From Acidovorax radicis (GTDB taxonomy: Bacteria > Pseudomonadota > Gammaproteobacteria > Burkholderiales > Burkholderiaceae_C): a stretch of 64,000 nucleotides of DNA. Shown here one piece after another: positions 54,754 to 63,490 of the stretch. The DNA lies in assembly GCF_020510705.1 (NCBI RefSeq), contig NZ_CP075184.1, positions 4,092,001-4,156,000 on the forward strand, given 5' to 3'. Each line of letters begins with the position of its first letter. Within the stretch, counting starts at the first letter, position 1. The position numbers were made by a program, and so were the translations under genes. Below the pieces are notes generated by a model. The model made no database searches and was not told the origin of the DNA. It saw only the letters and a list, made by a program, of their open reading frames with translations.

Positions 54754-57700
54754 ACATTTCTTCCTGGTCGATCCGCAATCCTGTTCCGGCGATCCTCCTT
54801 TTTCTTCTACTGACGGTTCTGGGCGCGATTGGATTTCACCGGCTGGAGATCCAGGATTTTCCGGACATGGATCTGCCCACCATCGCAGTGACGGCATCTC
54901 TGGAGGGGGCCGCGCCTTCGCAGCTCGAAACAGAGGTCGCGCGCAAGATCGAGGACAAGCTCGCATCACTCACACGGCTGGACCACATCACCACCACCAT
55001 CACCGATGGTTCGGTCAGCATCAGCGTCAGCTTTGAAATCGACAAAGACAGCGAGGTGGCGCTCAGCGAAGTGCGCAACGCTGTGGACAGCGCACGGGCC
55101 GAGTTGCCTGCGAGCATGTCGGCGCCCACGGTGTCCAAGCAGACGTCAGCGAGCTCGGCGATCCTGACCTACACCCTTGAATCGAGCCGATTGGACGAGC
55201 AGGATCTTTCCTGGTTCGTGGACAACGACGTTTCGCGCGCGATGCTGGCTGTCAAGGGCGTGGCGTCGGTAGCCCGCGTTGGCGGCATTGACCGCGAGGT
55301 GCACGTGGACCTCGACCCATCGCTCATGGCGGGGCTGGGTGTCACGCCTTCTGCGGTGTCGTCTCAGCTCAAGGCTGTTCAGAAGGAAAGCTCGGGCGGT
55401 CTGGGTCAGATTGGCGCGCAACGCCAATCGACCCGCACCATCGCCACGGTAGGCACGGCCGCAGAGATCGCCGCGATCAGTATTCCACTTGGCCAGGGTC
55501 GCTATGTACGGCTGGACCAGGTCGCCCGCGTCACCGACACCTATGCCGACCGCAGCACGCGCGCGTTCCGGGATGGCGTGCCGGTCATCGGTTTTCAGAT
55601 CACGCGCTCGAAAGGCTATTCCGACGTGGGCGTGGTCGACGACGTGCGCGCCGCCATCCAACAGTTTGCGCAGTCGCATCCTGCCGAAAAAATCATCGAG
55701 GCCAGCACGTCCGTCACGCCGATTCAGGAGAACTACGACGGCTCGATGGACCTGCTGCTGGAAGGGGCCGTGCTCGCCATCCTGGTGGTGTGGTGGTTTC
55801 TGCGGGACTGGCGCGCCACAATCGTGGCCGCTGCTGCGCTGCCACTCTCCATCATCCCCACCTTCGGGTTCATGGCGCTCATCGGCTATTCGATGAACAC
55901 CGTGACACTGCTGTCACTGGCATTGGTCGTGGGTATTTTGGTGGACGACGCCATTGTCGAGATCGAGAACATTGCGCGGCATATACGCATGGGCAAGACG
56001 CCCTTCGATGCCGCGATGGAAGCGGCCGATGAAATCGGTCTGGCCGTGATCGCCACGACGTTCACGCTGGTGGCGGTGTTCCTGCCCACCGCGTTCATGG
56101 GCGGCGTTCCCGGAAAGTTCTTCCGCCAGTTCGGCATCACCGCTTCGGTCGCCGTGGTGGCCTCCTTGCTGGTCGCGCGCCTGCTCACCCCCATGATGGC
56201 CGCCTACCTGATGAAACCGGCCAAGGCGCATGACGAGGACGGGCACGACGGCAAGGTGATGACCCGGTACCTGGGTTGGGTGCAATCGGTGCTCAAGCAC
56301 CGCAAACTGACCATGCTTGCGGTGGCGGTGTTTTTTATCCTGTCACTGTCCATGATCCCGCTTCTGCCAACCGGATTCATTCCGGCGCAGGACAAGTCCC
56401 AGTCGCAAGTCAGCATCACCCTGCCCCCGGGCAGCACCCTGGACGACACGGTGGCTGCAAGCAAGCAGGCGTCCGAGCTGCTGCGCAAGCTGCCGGAAGT
56501 ACGCAGCGTGTTCATTTCTGCAGGAACGGCAACCACCGGCGGCGGCCCGTCTTCCAGTGCCACGGCCGATGTAAGCAGTGCCACGCTGACGGTAGAGCTC
56601 TCTGCGCGTGGCGACCGCTCGCTCAAGCAGTCGGCAGTGGAAGCCAAGATGAGAGACGCCCTGCGCGCCATCCCTGCCGCCCGGATTGCGGTGGGCAGCG
56701 GCGCCAATGGCGAAACGCTGGCCATCACGCTCGCTGGGGAGGATGTCACGGCCCTGGCGACTGCAGCATCGCAGGCCGAGGCACAGTTGCGCACACTCAA
56801 CGGCATCGGCAACGTCACGTCGAGTGCGGCCCTGCAGCGGCCAGAAATTCAGATTCATCCGGATGCGGCGCGGGCCGCGGCGCTGGGCGTGACCACCGAG
56901 AGCCTGGCCGATGCAGTGCGCCTGGCCACCTATGGCGACTACTCCAATGCGCTTCCCAAGCTCAATCTGTCGGAGCGTCAGATTCCGGTGCGCGTTCGCA
57001 TGGACCCGTCCGTTCGGGAGAACCTGAGCGCAGTGTCGCAGTTGCGCGTGCAGGGCAGCAATGGAACGGTCAATCTGGGTTCGGTTGCCGATATTTCTAT
57101 GGGCAGCGGCCCATCACAGATCACGCGCCTGGATCGCGCGCGCAACATCACCCTGTCAGTCGAACTGGCTGGACGGCAGATCGGAGATGTGCAGAAGGAA
57201 GCGTCCGAATTGCCGGCCCTCAAGTCGCTGCCTGCCGGCGTGCACAGGGTCGAGCAAGGGGAGCTGCAGCGCATGTCGGAGTTGTTCCAGAGCTTTGGCG
57301 TCGCCATGGCCATCGGGATTTTCTGCATCTACGCAGTGCTGGTGCTGTTGTTCCACGACTTTCTGCAACCCGCCACCATTCTGTGCGCGCTGCCGTTGGC
57401 GCTGGGCGGCGCACTGTTTGCGTTGTTGGTGACGAATCAATCGTTCTCCATGCCGGCGGTGATCGGGCTGTTGATGCTGATGGGCATCGTGACGAAAAAC
57501 TCAATCTTGCTGGTGGAGTACGCGATCATGGCGCGGCGTGAACACGGCATGAGCCGCTTTGACGCCATTATGGACGCTTGCCACAAGCGCGCCCAGCCGA
57601 TCATCATGACGACCATCGCCATGGGCGCAGGCATGATGCCCAACGCCCTTGGGCTGGGCGCCGAGCCCAGCTTTCGCCAGCCGATGGCAATCGTTGTGAT

Positions 57701-57830
57701 TGGTGGGCTGATCACCTCGACGGTCCTCAGTTTGATCGTTGTGCCGGTGGTGTTCACCTATGTCGATGATCTGCTGGAGTGGCTGCGCAGCAAGCTGCCG
57801 GGGCGGTCAAGAGCGGCCCCTGACGCATGA
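54750..57830 (+). CDS. RND efflux transporter, hydrophobe/amphiphile (HAE-1-like) family permease
   Basis: A 1026-residue inner membrane pump with the RND duplicate layout: N-terminal helix in SSWSIRNPVPAILLFLLLTVLG, large periplasmic loops, and the proton-relay helix LALVVGILVDDAIVEIENI with D399/D400. The second half has GVAMAIGIFCIYAVLVLLFHDFLQP and GIVTKNSILLVEYAI. It expels lipophilic compounds with proton exchange. It is the third gene of the OMF-adaptor-pump operon. The substrate cannot be read from sequence; the nearby catabolic block suggests solvents or aromatic acids, as inference only. Confidence 0.94.
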   Translation: MNISSWSIRNPVPAILLFLLLTVLGAIGFHRLEIQDFPDMDLPTIAVTASLEGAAPSQLETEVARKIEDKLASLTRLDHITTTITDGSVSISVSFEIDKDSEVALSEVRNAVDSARAELPASMSAPTVSKQTSASSAILTYTLESSRLDEQDLSWFVDNDVSRAMLAVKGVASVARVGGIDREVHVDLDPSLMAGLGVTPSAVSSQLKAVQKESSGGLGQIGAQRQSTRTIATVGTAAEIAAISIPLGQGRYVRLDQVARVTDTYADRSTRAFRDGVPVIGFQITRSKGYSDVGVVDDVRAAIQQFAQSHPAEKIIEASTSVTPIQENYDGSMDLLLEGAVLAILVVWWFLRDWRATIVAAAALPLSIIPTFGFMALIGYSMNTVTLLSLALVVGILVDDAIVEIENIARHIRMGKTPFDAAMEAADEIGLAVIATTFTLVAVFLPTAFMGGVPGKFFRQFGITASVAVVASLLVARLLTPMMAAYLMKPAKAHDEDGHDGKVMTRYLGWVQSVLKHRKLTMLAVAVFFILSLSMIPLLPTGFIPAQDKSQSQVSITLPPGSTLDDTVAASKQASELLRKLPEVRSVFISAGTATTGGGPSSSATADVSSATLTVELSARGDRSLKQSAVEAKMRDALRAIPAARIAVGSGANGETLAITLAGEDVTALATAASQAEAQLRTLNGIGNVTSSAALQRPEIQIHPDAARAAALGVTTESLADAVRLATYGDYSNALPKLNLSERQIPVRVRMDPSVRENLSAVSQLRVQGSNGTVNLGSVADISMGSGPSQITRLDRARNITLSVELAGRQIGDVQKEASELPALKSLPAGVHRVEQGELQRMSELFQSFGVAMAIGIFCIYAVLVLLFHDFLQPATILCALPLALGGALFALLVTNQSFSMPAVIGLLMLMGIVTKNSILLVEYAIMARREHGMSRFDAIMDACHKRAQPIIMTTIAMGAGMMPNALGLGAEPSFRQPMAIVVIGGLITSTVLSLIVVPVVFTYVDDLLEWLRSKLPGRSRAAPDA

Positions 57831-58224
57831 CGAACTCGCCCGCTCTGCGATAGAAGGAGATGCGTGTTGCCGCCAGCTATTCTGGTTAGTTAAAGTCGTA
57901 AACCCAAGTCCAGCATCCATGCGGCTTAGCGCACTGATCCGCCAAGTAGCCGTCAATCTAAAGTCGTAACTCATCCAGGTGCGCTGCAGCGACCACTCAA
58001 ATACGGACTTGCGGCAGGTTCAACGAAGCCTTTCTACTACTGCTGCATGCCAAGCATCTGCGTCCAAGATCCGGGCTTGAACGCGACCACTCGTCTTGGA
58101 TGCCAAGGCCTTGACGGATATCAGCTGACAGCGAGAACCTTCCTGCTTCTATTTTCCGGCCAGATGTCCAGACATAGAGTCAAATCCCTGAATCCTTTAG
58201 GAAAGGCTGGTTGAGGCGGCGGAT
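57831..58224. other. Gene-poor junction region after the efflux operon
   Basis: About 390 bp with no recognisable gene and lower GC than its surroundings. It contains two exact copies of TAAAGTCGTAA (57891-57901 and 57959-57969), 68 bp apart. It leads into insertion-sequence debris, so it may be decayed mobile DNA. Confidence 0.5.
57891..57969 (+). repeat. Direct repeat pair TAAAGTCGTAA
   Basis: Two identical 11 bp copies in the same orientation with 57 bp between them, at the edge of the mobile-element debris. Origin unknown. Confidence 0.6.
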
Positions 58225-58407
58225 TCAAGCGGTCGATGCAACACATTCGCTGAACATCTCAGCGGGTGTGAGGTGCTCCAACAGCTCCTTCTTCAAGGCG
58301 CCACGCGCTTGGATGAACAGACTACGGTAGATGGTCTCGTGTGACACGTGCTGACTCTCGTCGCAAGGATAGCTCGTGGGTGGCACGGGCGACGTCTTGA
58401 ATTCCAT
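58225..58407 (-). pseudogene. IS30 family transposase remnant with internal deletion
   Basis: A 60-codon frame. From residue 20 it reads HVSHETIYRSLFIQARGALKKELLEHL, the mid-N-terminal region of IS30 family transposases. It then jumps to TPAEMFSECVASTA-stop, which matches the C-terminal end of such proteins. Most of the catalytic core is missing, so the copy cannot be active. The first 19 residues are unrelated sequence from the flank. Confidence 0.8.
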
Positions 58408-58437
58408 TCACACGTTACCCACGCCCCCTGGCATACA

Positions 58438-58655
58438 TCAACCCTTGGCCAGACTCCGCTGCCTGCGCCAACCCAGGAATCCCAGCACAGCCGACAAAGC
58501 AGCCCCAGCGCCCGAAGCGCATCCACAGGGATGGATGGACACTGCACCGCCTCCAAGAGGGCCCGCTGCCAGTGCAAACGGGTCGCTGATACGGCACGGG
58601 GTCAGGTCCGAGTCGCCTGCGTCGTCGTCGGTGATGGTGCAGGTCACCGTCTACA
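58438..58655 (-). pseudogene. C-terminal fragment of a surface protein with a sorting-signal-like end
   Basis: An open stretch between two insertion-sequence fragments reads TVTCTITDDDAGDSDLTP, then GGGAVSIHPCGCASGAG, a hydrophobic segment (AALSAVLGFLGW) and a basic tail RRQRSLAKG. The layout (Cys/Gly motif, hydrophobic helix, Arg cluster) is like MYXO-CTERM or rhombosortase-type signals. A stop codon lies just upstream, at the IS66 junction. It could be chance. Confidence 0.3.
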
Positions 58656-58957
58656 GCCTGCGGCGTTGGCAGGCGTTGACCCGCTTTGTCGATGACGGGC
58701 AATTGCCCGTCGACAACAACCACATCGAGAACCAAATCCGACCGATTGCCATTGGGCGCAACAACTGGTTGTTTGTCGGCTCGCTTCGCGCGGGCCAACG
58801 CGGTGCCGCTGTGATGAGCCTGATTCAAAGCGCTCGACTCAATGGTCGCGACCCCTACGCTTACCTCACAGATGTTCTGACGTGCCTGCCAACCCAACAG
58901 GCCAGCTTGGTACATGAGCTGTTGCCGCACCGCTGGCAGCCGGGTTTATGGGGATGA
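58652..58957 (+). pseudogene. IS66 family transposase, C-terminal fragment
   Basis: About 101 codons from YSLRRWQALTRFVDDGQLPVDNNHIENQIRPIAIGRNNWLFVGSLRAGQRGAAVMSLIQSARLNGRDPYAYLTDVL to LLPHRWQPG, the conserved end of the IS66 TnpC transposase, including the last catalytic Glu in HIENQIRP. Everything upstream is lost, and the open frame before it comes from foreign sequence. Confidence 0.88.
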
Positions 58958-58994
58958 ACCAGAGGCACGTACGCCGCTTGTCGCCATCCACGCC

Positions 58995-59684
58995 TTAACC
59001 AATCACGAACTTGCAAATCTCGCGCGAGTACTCTTGGAGAAACGTATGTTTGTTGGGCAGTGGCTCTGTTGCATGGGGCGGGGGGGTGTCCATGAATGAA
59101 AAGTGACCAGCCCCTTTTGTGACGCGAACGTCCACGGAAACCGAATCGCGCATGGCACTCGCCATCCATTCGGTTTGGGCTGGAGGAGTGATGCTATCCG
59201 CCGAACCTACCCACGTAAGGACTGGAACTCGCACGGCATCAAGTGCTGCGGGCGCTCGAAAGAACCCGGTTGGGGGAGCCAAGAGAGCTAGACGAGACAA
59301 GCGACCGTCCGGTGCAATCCAGATGCGTCGACCTGGCTCTAACCACATGTGAGCCCCCGCCATGGCGACGAGGGTGGCCGCGCCAATCGAATGCCCCACA
59401 CCTATCGCCTTCGCCGTGGGCGCAATGAATACGTCGAGTGCGAGGGAGAGACGTCTTGCGCGGAGAGTCAGTTCGTCCTCGCTTGGAGTACTCGAAGCAA
59501 GACGCTCGAAATGCGGCGCAACGACCATGCAGCCAGACTCGGCCAAAGCGTTGAGGAGAGTAGCGTGACGTTCTGGTTGGCCGCCCGCGCCCACTGCGAA
59601 AAGAACCACAGGAGCACCGGTGGCGGCTTCCTGCACTGACACCTTGAATGAATCCACTCCGTCTTGCAGCGTCTGCGTCAGCAT
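58995..59684 (-). CDS. Alpha/beta hydrolase (dienelactone hydrolase-like)
   Basis: A 229-residue alpha/beta-hydrolase with the nucleophile elbow GHSIGAAT, an acid candidate in WVGSADSITPP, and the late His in KGAGHFSFMD. The opening PVVLFAVGAGGQPERHATLLNALAESGCMVVAPHFE is like the dienelactone hydrolase superfamily. It is not secreted. AAGGAG lies before the start. It is divergent from the AraC gene with a 271 bp gap, and both lie between insertion-sequence remnants. Substrate unknown. Confidence 0.75.
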   Translation of the reverse strand: MLTQTLQDGVDSFKVSVQEAATGAPVVLFAVGAGGQPERHATLLNALAESGCMVVAPHFERLASSTPSEDELTLRARRLSLALDVFIAPTAKAIGVGHSIGAATLVAMAGAHMWLEPGRRIWIAPDGRLSRLALLAPPTGFFRAPAALDAVRVPVLTWVGSADSITPPAQTEWMASAMRDSVSVDVRVTKGAGHFSFMDTPPPHATEPLPNKHTFLQEYSREICKFVIG

Positions 59685-59955
59685 TAAAAATTAACTCCTT
59701 ACTATATGCGGCCTCGATTGGGTCTCGCACGATGCATTGTCATCAAGTTCTTACCCCGTCTAGTGGGTTGCATCGACCGGTTGAATCCGCCCTGCGGAGC
59801 CGACAGCGGCGGCGTTTGGCCCAAGTTCAAACAAAATCTATTTGGGATGGGCACATACGAAATGGGAAGCGATGGCGGCGCCCAATCGCGTGCGATATTC
59901 GTTTCATTTTTGTTGTCGAGATCGCTGGCAGCGATGCCTTGAATACAATGCCGTC

Positions 59956-60783
59956 ATGAGTCGGCCATCTGCATCAGCACCCGTTGAGTGGGTAAGGCAC
60001 GCCGAACCCATCGACGGCGTGAAGCGCATCGAGGCTCGTTTTCACGGCAAGGCGTATGCAATGCACCGCCACGACACATATGGGTTCGGTAGCACCCTGG
60101 CCGGCGTTCAGAGCTTCAATTACCGACGCACCCGACGTGACAGCTTGCCTGGCCACACAATGGTGCTGCACCCCGATGAACCCCACGACGGTCAGGCCGG
60201 TACTGACGAGGGTTTCGAGTACCGCATGGTTTATGTTGAGCCCGCCCTCATCCAAGCGGTGCTCCAGGGGCAAGCATTGCCCTTCATCGAGGGGGGCGTG
60301 ACCACGGACCCGCGCTTAGCGATTGCGGCCCAAAACTTGCTCTGGCACATAGACACGCGGCCGGAGCCCCTTGAACACAGCAATGCAATTGCCGAGCTAG
60401 CGTTCGCCCTGGAAGCCGGGGCAGGCGCTCCTGCACGTCTGCCAAAGGGCGACTTTCTTGCCGCGCAACGTGCATACGACTACCTGCACGCCAATCAGGA
60501 AAAAGTCGTTGCGCTGGGCGAGCTCGAGGCAGCAGCGGGGCGTGACCGGTGGAGCCTGTCGCATGACTTTCGCATCTTCTACGGTACGAGCCCTTATCGT
60601 TTTCAGACGATGAGGCGACTTGACGCGGTGCGTCGCATGTTGACGAGCGGTGCATCTCTGGCGGACGCTGCTGCGACAGCTGGGTTTGCCGACCAGAGCC
60701 ACATGACCCGCCATTTCACCAAGACCTTCGGACTGACGCCTGGGCGGTGGCTTCGAATGGCATCCGGTGGACGTGCTGCTTAG
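59956..60783 (+). CDS. AraC family transcriptional regulator
   Basis: The 275-residue product has an N-terminal AraC-type cupin domain (HRHDTYGFGSTLAGVQSFNYRR, LHPDEPHDGQAG) and a C-terminal double helix-turn-helix (LGELEAAAGRDRWSLSHDFRIFYGTSPYRFQTMRRLDAVRRML; LADAAATAGFADQSHMTRHFTKTFGLTPGRW). It stands between a divergent hydrolase and a downstream cupin gene, either of which may be its target. Confidence 0.88.
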   Translation: MSRPSASAPVEWVRHAEPIDGVKRIEARFHGKAYAMHRHDTYGFGSTLAGVQSFNYRRTRRDSLPGHTMVLHPDEPHDGQAGTDEGFEYRMVYVEPALIQAVLQGQALPFIEGGVTTDPRLAIAAQNLLWHIDTRPEPLEHSNAIAELAFALEAGAGAPARLPKGDFLAAQRAYDYLHANQEKVVALGELEAAAGRDRWSLSHDFRIFYGTSPYRFQTMRRLDAVRRMLTSGASLADAAATAGFADQSHMTRHFTKTFGLTPGRWLRMASGGRAA

Positions 60784-60860
60784 CTATCGGCCAAGAACGT
60801 TCAATACAGGGTTTAAAGCTCTGGGTAGATTCGCCTTCTTTTACTAGGAAGGAGCGATCC

Positions 60861-61286
60861 ATGTTCATGCCCCTCAACTCAACTGCAGCGCCTGCCGGGC
60901 GCGGCCAATGCCAAGCAATTGACCTGATCCAGAAGATCGACAGCATCGATGGTCACTGGCAACCGCGCGTCGTCGCTGAAATGAACGACTACCAGTTCAA
61001 GGTAGTAAAGGTACAAGGCGAGTTTCCATGGCACGTGCATGCCGAGACCGACGAGACATTCGTCGTGTTGGAAGGCGAGTTGAGGATCGCTCATCGGGCT
61101 AGCACTGGCGGCGAAGGGGTCATCGTGTTGCGCGCGGGACAGATGGCGGTGGTTCCCAAGGGTATTGAGCACAAACCATCTGCAATTGCGGAAGTGAAAA
61201 TGCTACTGATAGAGCCGCGAGGCGTGGTGAACACGGGTGATGGCGCGCCGGGGGCACGCACGGTAGAGAATGATCAGTGGATCTGA
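60861..61286 (+). CDS. Cupin domain protein
   Basis: A 141-residue single-domain cupin: FPWHVHAETDETFVVLEGELRIAHR holds the first metal motif (H-x-H and a Glu), and GQMAVVPKGIEHKPSA holds the second (Gly-rich turn with His). The strong AGGAAGGAG 6 nt upstream fixes the start. It follows the AraC gene by 77 bp. Function unknown; such proteins range from sugar isomerases to regulators. Confidence 0.82.
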   Translation: MFMPLNSTAAPAGRGQCQAIDLIQKIDSIDGHWQPRVVAEMNDYQFKVVKVQGEFPWHVHAETDETFVVLEGELRIAHRASTGGEGVIVLRAGQMAVVPKGIEHKPSAIAEVKMLLIEPRGVVNTGDGAPGARTVENDQWI

Positions 61287-61359
61287 ACCGAGACCCGCGC
61301 ATATGTTGTTCCGCCTCGCGCGCAATGACTGGCGGCCCAGCAATGGGGTTAATGGGAGT

Positions 61360-61865
61360 TCAGACCGTTGGGGGAAGCGATGCGGCATGAAGCGCGCGGC
61401 CGGCCATGTCCGTGGGCCAGGCCGTTCGGAACCTCTCTAGCGCGCAAGTGCGCATCGCGAGTGCAGACCACAGTTGACCTTGCCCCTGTTTCGCGTAGTT
61501 CTTAACCCGGTCTTCGCTCACCCGGATGCTACGCGCCAGCAGTTCCTTGTGCATGCGTGGCCAACCGTATTCGCCCTTGACCTCGGCGTGGATGGCGCGG
61601 ATGGCGCGGATGTGCACCAGCACAGCCTCGTCGCTGTGACGTCGACCGGGACCGCTGCGGCCATGACCATCCTCTCGCCGACGCAACCAGTTGAAGTAGC
61701 CGCTGGCGCTGACCTCCAGCACCCCGCACGACACGCTCACTGGGTACAGTTTTCTCATCTGGTCAATCCAGGCGTACCTCGCAGCGTTTCCTGCGCGAAG
61801 TGCGGCGGTTTTTTTTCGATGTCACGCTCCATGCGAAGACGGCTGTCAGCACTCCATTTGGCGAT
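61360..61865 (-). pseudogene. IS3 family insertion sequence remnant (end of orfA and start of orfB)
   Basis: Read on the minus strand, RLRMERDIEKK is the end of an IS3-type OrfA. After a run of eight A (T run at 61809-61816), of the kind used for programmed frameshifting, comes YAWIDQMRKLYPVSV and then SASGYFNWLRRRE, HIRAIHAEVKGEYGWPRMHKELLARSIRV from OrfB. The frame then breaks down (DRVKNYAKQGQG) and the DDE catalytic domain is absent. One small direct duplication (IRAIRAI) is visible. The element is dead. Confidence 0.82.
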
Positions 61866-61895
61866 AGCAGCCGATGGTCAATGCAGGATCGGCAT

Positions 61896-63380
61896 TCAGC
61901 GGTCTAGCGCACGCAGTACAACCGCGAGGTTCTTCACCGCGATCTCCAGTTCCTTCGGCGCATACGCGGCAAAGCCCATGAGGAACCCCGGCCGGCACGC
62001 GCCCGATGCATGCAATGGCGTAAGCCCCAGCAAATCAATACCAGCACGCTGCGCTGCGCCCATGATTTCCAGTTCGGGAATATCGCGAATGAGCCGACAA
62101 GGCATTTGCATGCCGCCGTCCGGCACTTCTGATTCCACGAAGTCTGTCAGGTGCTCGCGTACGAGCTGCGCCAGGACATCGCGCCGCTCACAATAGACGG
62201 CACGCATGGTTCGCACATGCGCCCCGAAATGCCCGCCCTCCATGAAGCGCGCCAGGGTCAGTTGCGCAATTGGCGCGCTGTGTCCATCCAGCAAGGTGCG
62301 TGCGGCGGTCATTGGCGCCACAAGCTCAGGCGGAAGCACCATGAAGGCAATACGCAAGCCCGGAAACATCGACTTGGTGAACGTGCCGATGTAGATCGTT
62401 CGCTGCTGCGGGTCCAGCCCCTGTACGCAGGCCGTGGGTTTGCCCGCGTAATGGAACTCGCTGTCATAGTCATCCTCGATGATCCAGGCATGGTGCTGCT
62501 GGGCCCATTCGATGACGTCCAACCTCCGGTCCAGTGCCAACGTGACTCCGGTTGGAAACTGGTGCGAAGGCGTAAGAAACACCGCCTTGCCCGGTTGTCG
62601 CACCTTGCGCAGGTGCCCCACCTGCATTCCCTCGGCATCCAGCGGGACGGGCACGCATTCCAGCCCCGCGGCGTCGAACGCCTTGCGCGCGCCGTGGTAC
62701 ATGGGGTCTTCGGTGAAGATGCGATCGCCAGCATCCAGCAGCACGGTAGCGCACAGGGTCAAGGCTTGCTGTGAACTGGTGACCACCAGCACACGCTCGG
62801 GGGTCGCATGCGCGCCGCGTTCGAGGTTGACGTAATTGGCAATCGCGCGCCGTAGCGGCTCCAGTCCTTGCGGGGGGCTGTGCAGCAGTGCTGTGGTGCC
62901 CCAGTCCTTCAACACCTGCCGCTCCAGCCGCTCCCAGGTGGGCAGTGGGAAAGTGCGCGTTTCCGGCACGCCAGGAGCGAACGGGCGAGGCGTCAGAAAG
63001 TCTCGTACCCCGCCAGCACGGTACATGGCCGCACCGCGCTGGCTCAGCTGCAGAGGTACCCGCTGTGGTCCAAGGCGCCGCGCCGTGCCACATCCAGGCA
63101 AACGCAAAGCCCGCTCCGAAACGAAGCTGCCGCTGCCCACGCGTCGCTCGATAAAACCCTCAGCATGCAACTGGCTGTATGCCGACTCCACTGTGTCGCG
63201 TGACACGTCCAGCGACTTCGCCAGGGCGCGGGAAGCAGGCAGCGGTGTGGCGACATCGAGTGCACCGTCGAGTATCAGTTGCCGAATCGCGCGTTGAATG
63301 CGCGCGTGCAAGGGCAACGCCCCATTTGCCGGATCAAGGACCCAGGCTTTTACGGATTCGAGTTGTGCATGCTTGAACAA
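61896..63380 (-). CDS. MocR-type (PdxR-like) regulator: GntR helix-turn-helix fused to aminotransferase domain
   Basis: The 494-residue product has an N-terminal GntR winged helix (LPLHARIQRAIRQLILDGALDVATPLPASRALAKSLDVSRDTVESAYSQLHAEGFI) and a type I aminotransferase-like domain. The PLP-binding Lys is expected in YIGTFTKSMFPGLRIAFM. MocR regulators sense PLP or amino compounds. The only plausible start in this frame is TTG 63380, as a stop codon lies just upstream and the helix-turn-helix begins soon after. It is divergent from benE with a 110 bp gap and may control it. Confidence 0.88.
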   Translation of the reverse strand: MFKHAQLESVKAWVLDPANGALPLHARIQRAIRQLILDGALDVATPLPASRALAKSLDVSRDTVESAYSQLHAEGFIERRVGSGSFVSERALRLPGCGTARRLGPQRVPLQLSQRGAAMYRAGGVRDFLTPRPFAPGVPETRTFPLPTWERLERQVLKDWGTTALLHSPPQGLEPLRRAIANYVNLERGAHATPERVLVVTSSQQALTLCATVLLDAGDRIFTEDPMYHGARKAFDAAGLECVPVPLDAEGMQVGHLRKVRQPGKAVFLTPSHQFPTGVTLALDRRLDVIEWAQQHHAWIIEDDYDSEFHYAGKPTACVQGLDPQQRTIYIGTFTKSMFPGLRIAFMVLPPELVAPMTAARTLLDGHSAPIAQLTLARFMEGGHFGAHVRTMRAVYCERRDVLAQLVREHLTDFVESEVPDGGMQMPCRLIRDIPELEIMGAAQRAGIDLLGLTPLHASGACRPGFLMGFAAYAPKELEIAVKNLAVVLRALDR

Positions 63381-63490
63381 TTGGCCGGTATCGCATCAAA
63401 AAATTGGTGGGGCGCAGTATGCCATTCAAGATCTATAAATCCTTACCAGGTTCAGCCCAATAGATCACTCTCAAGAGCCCGATACAAACC

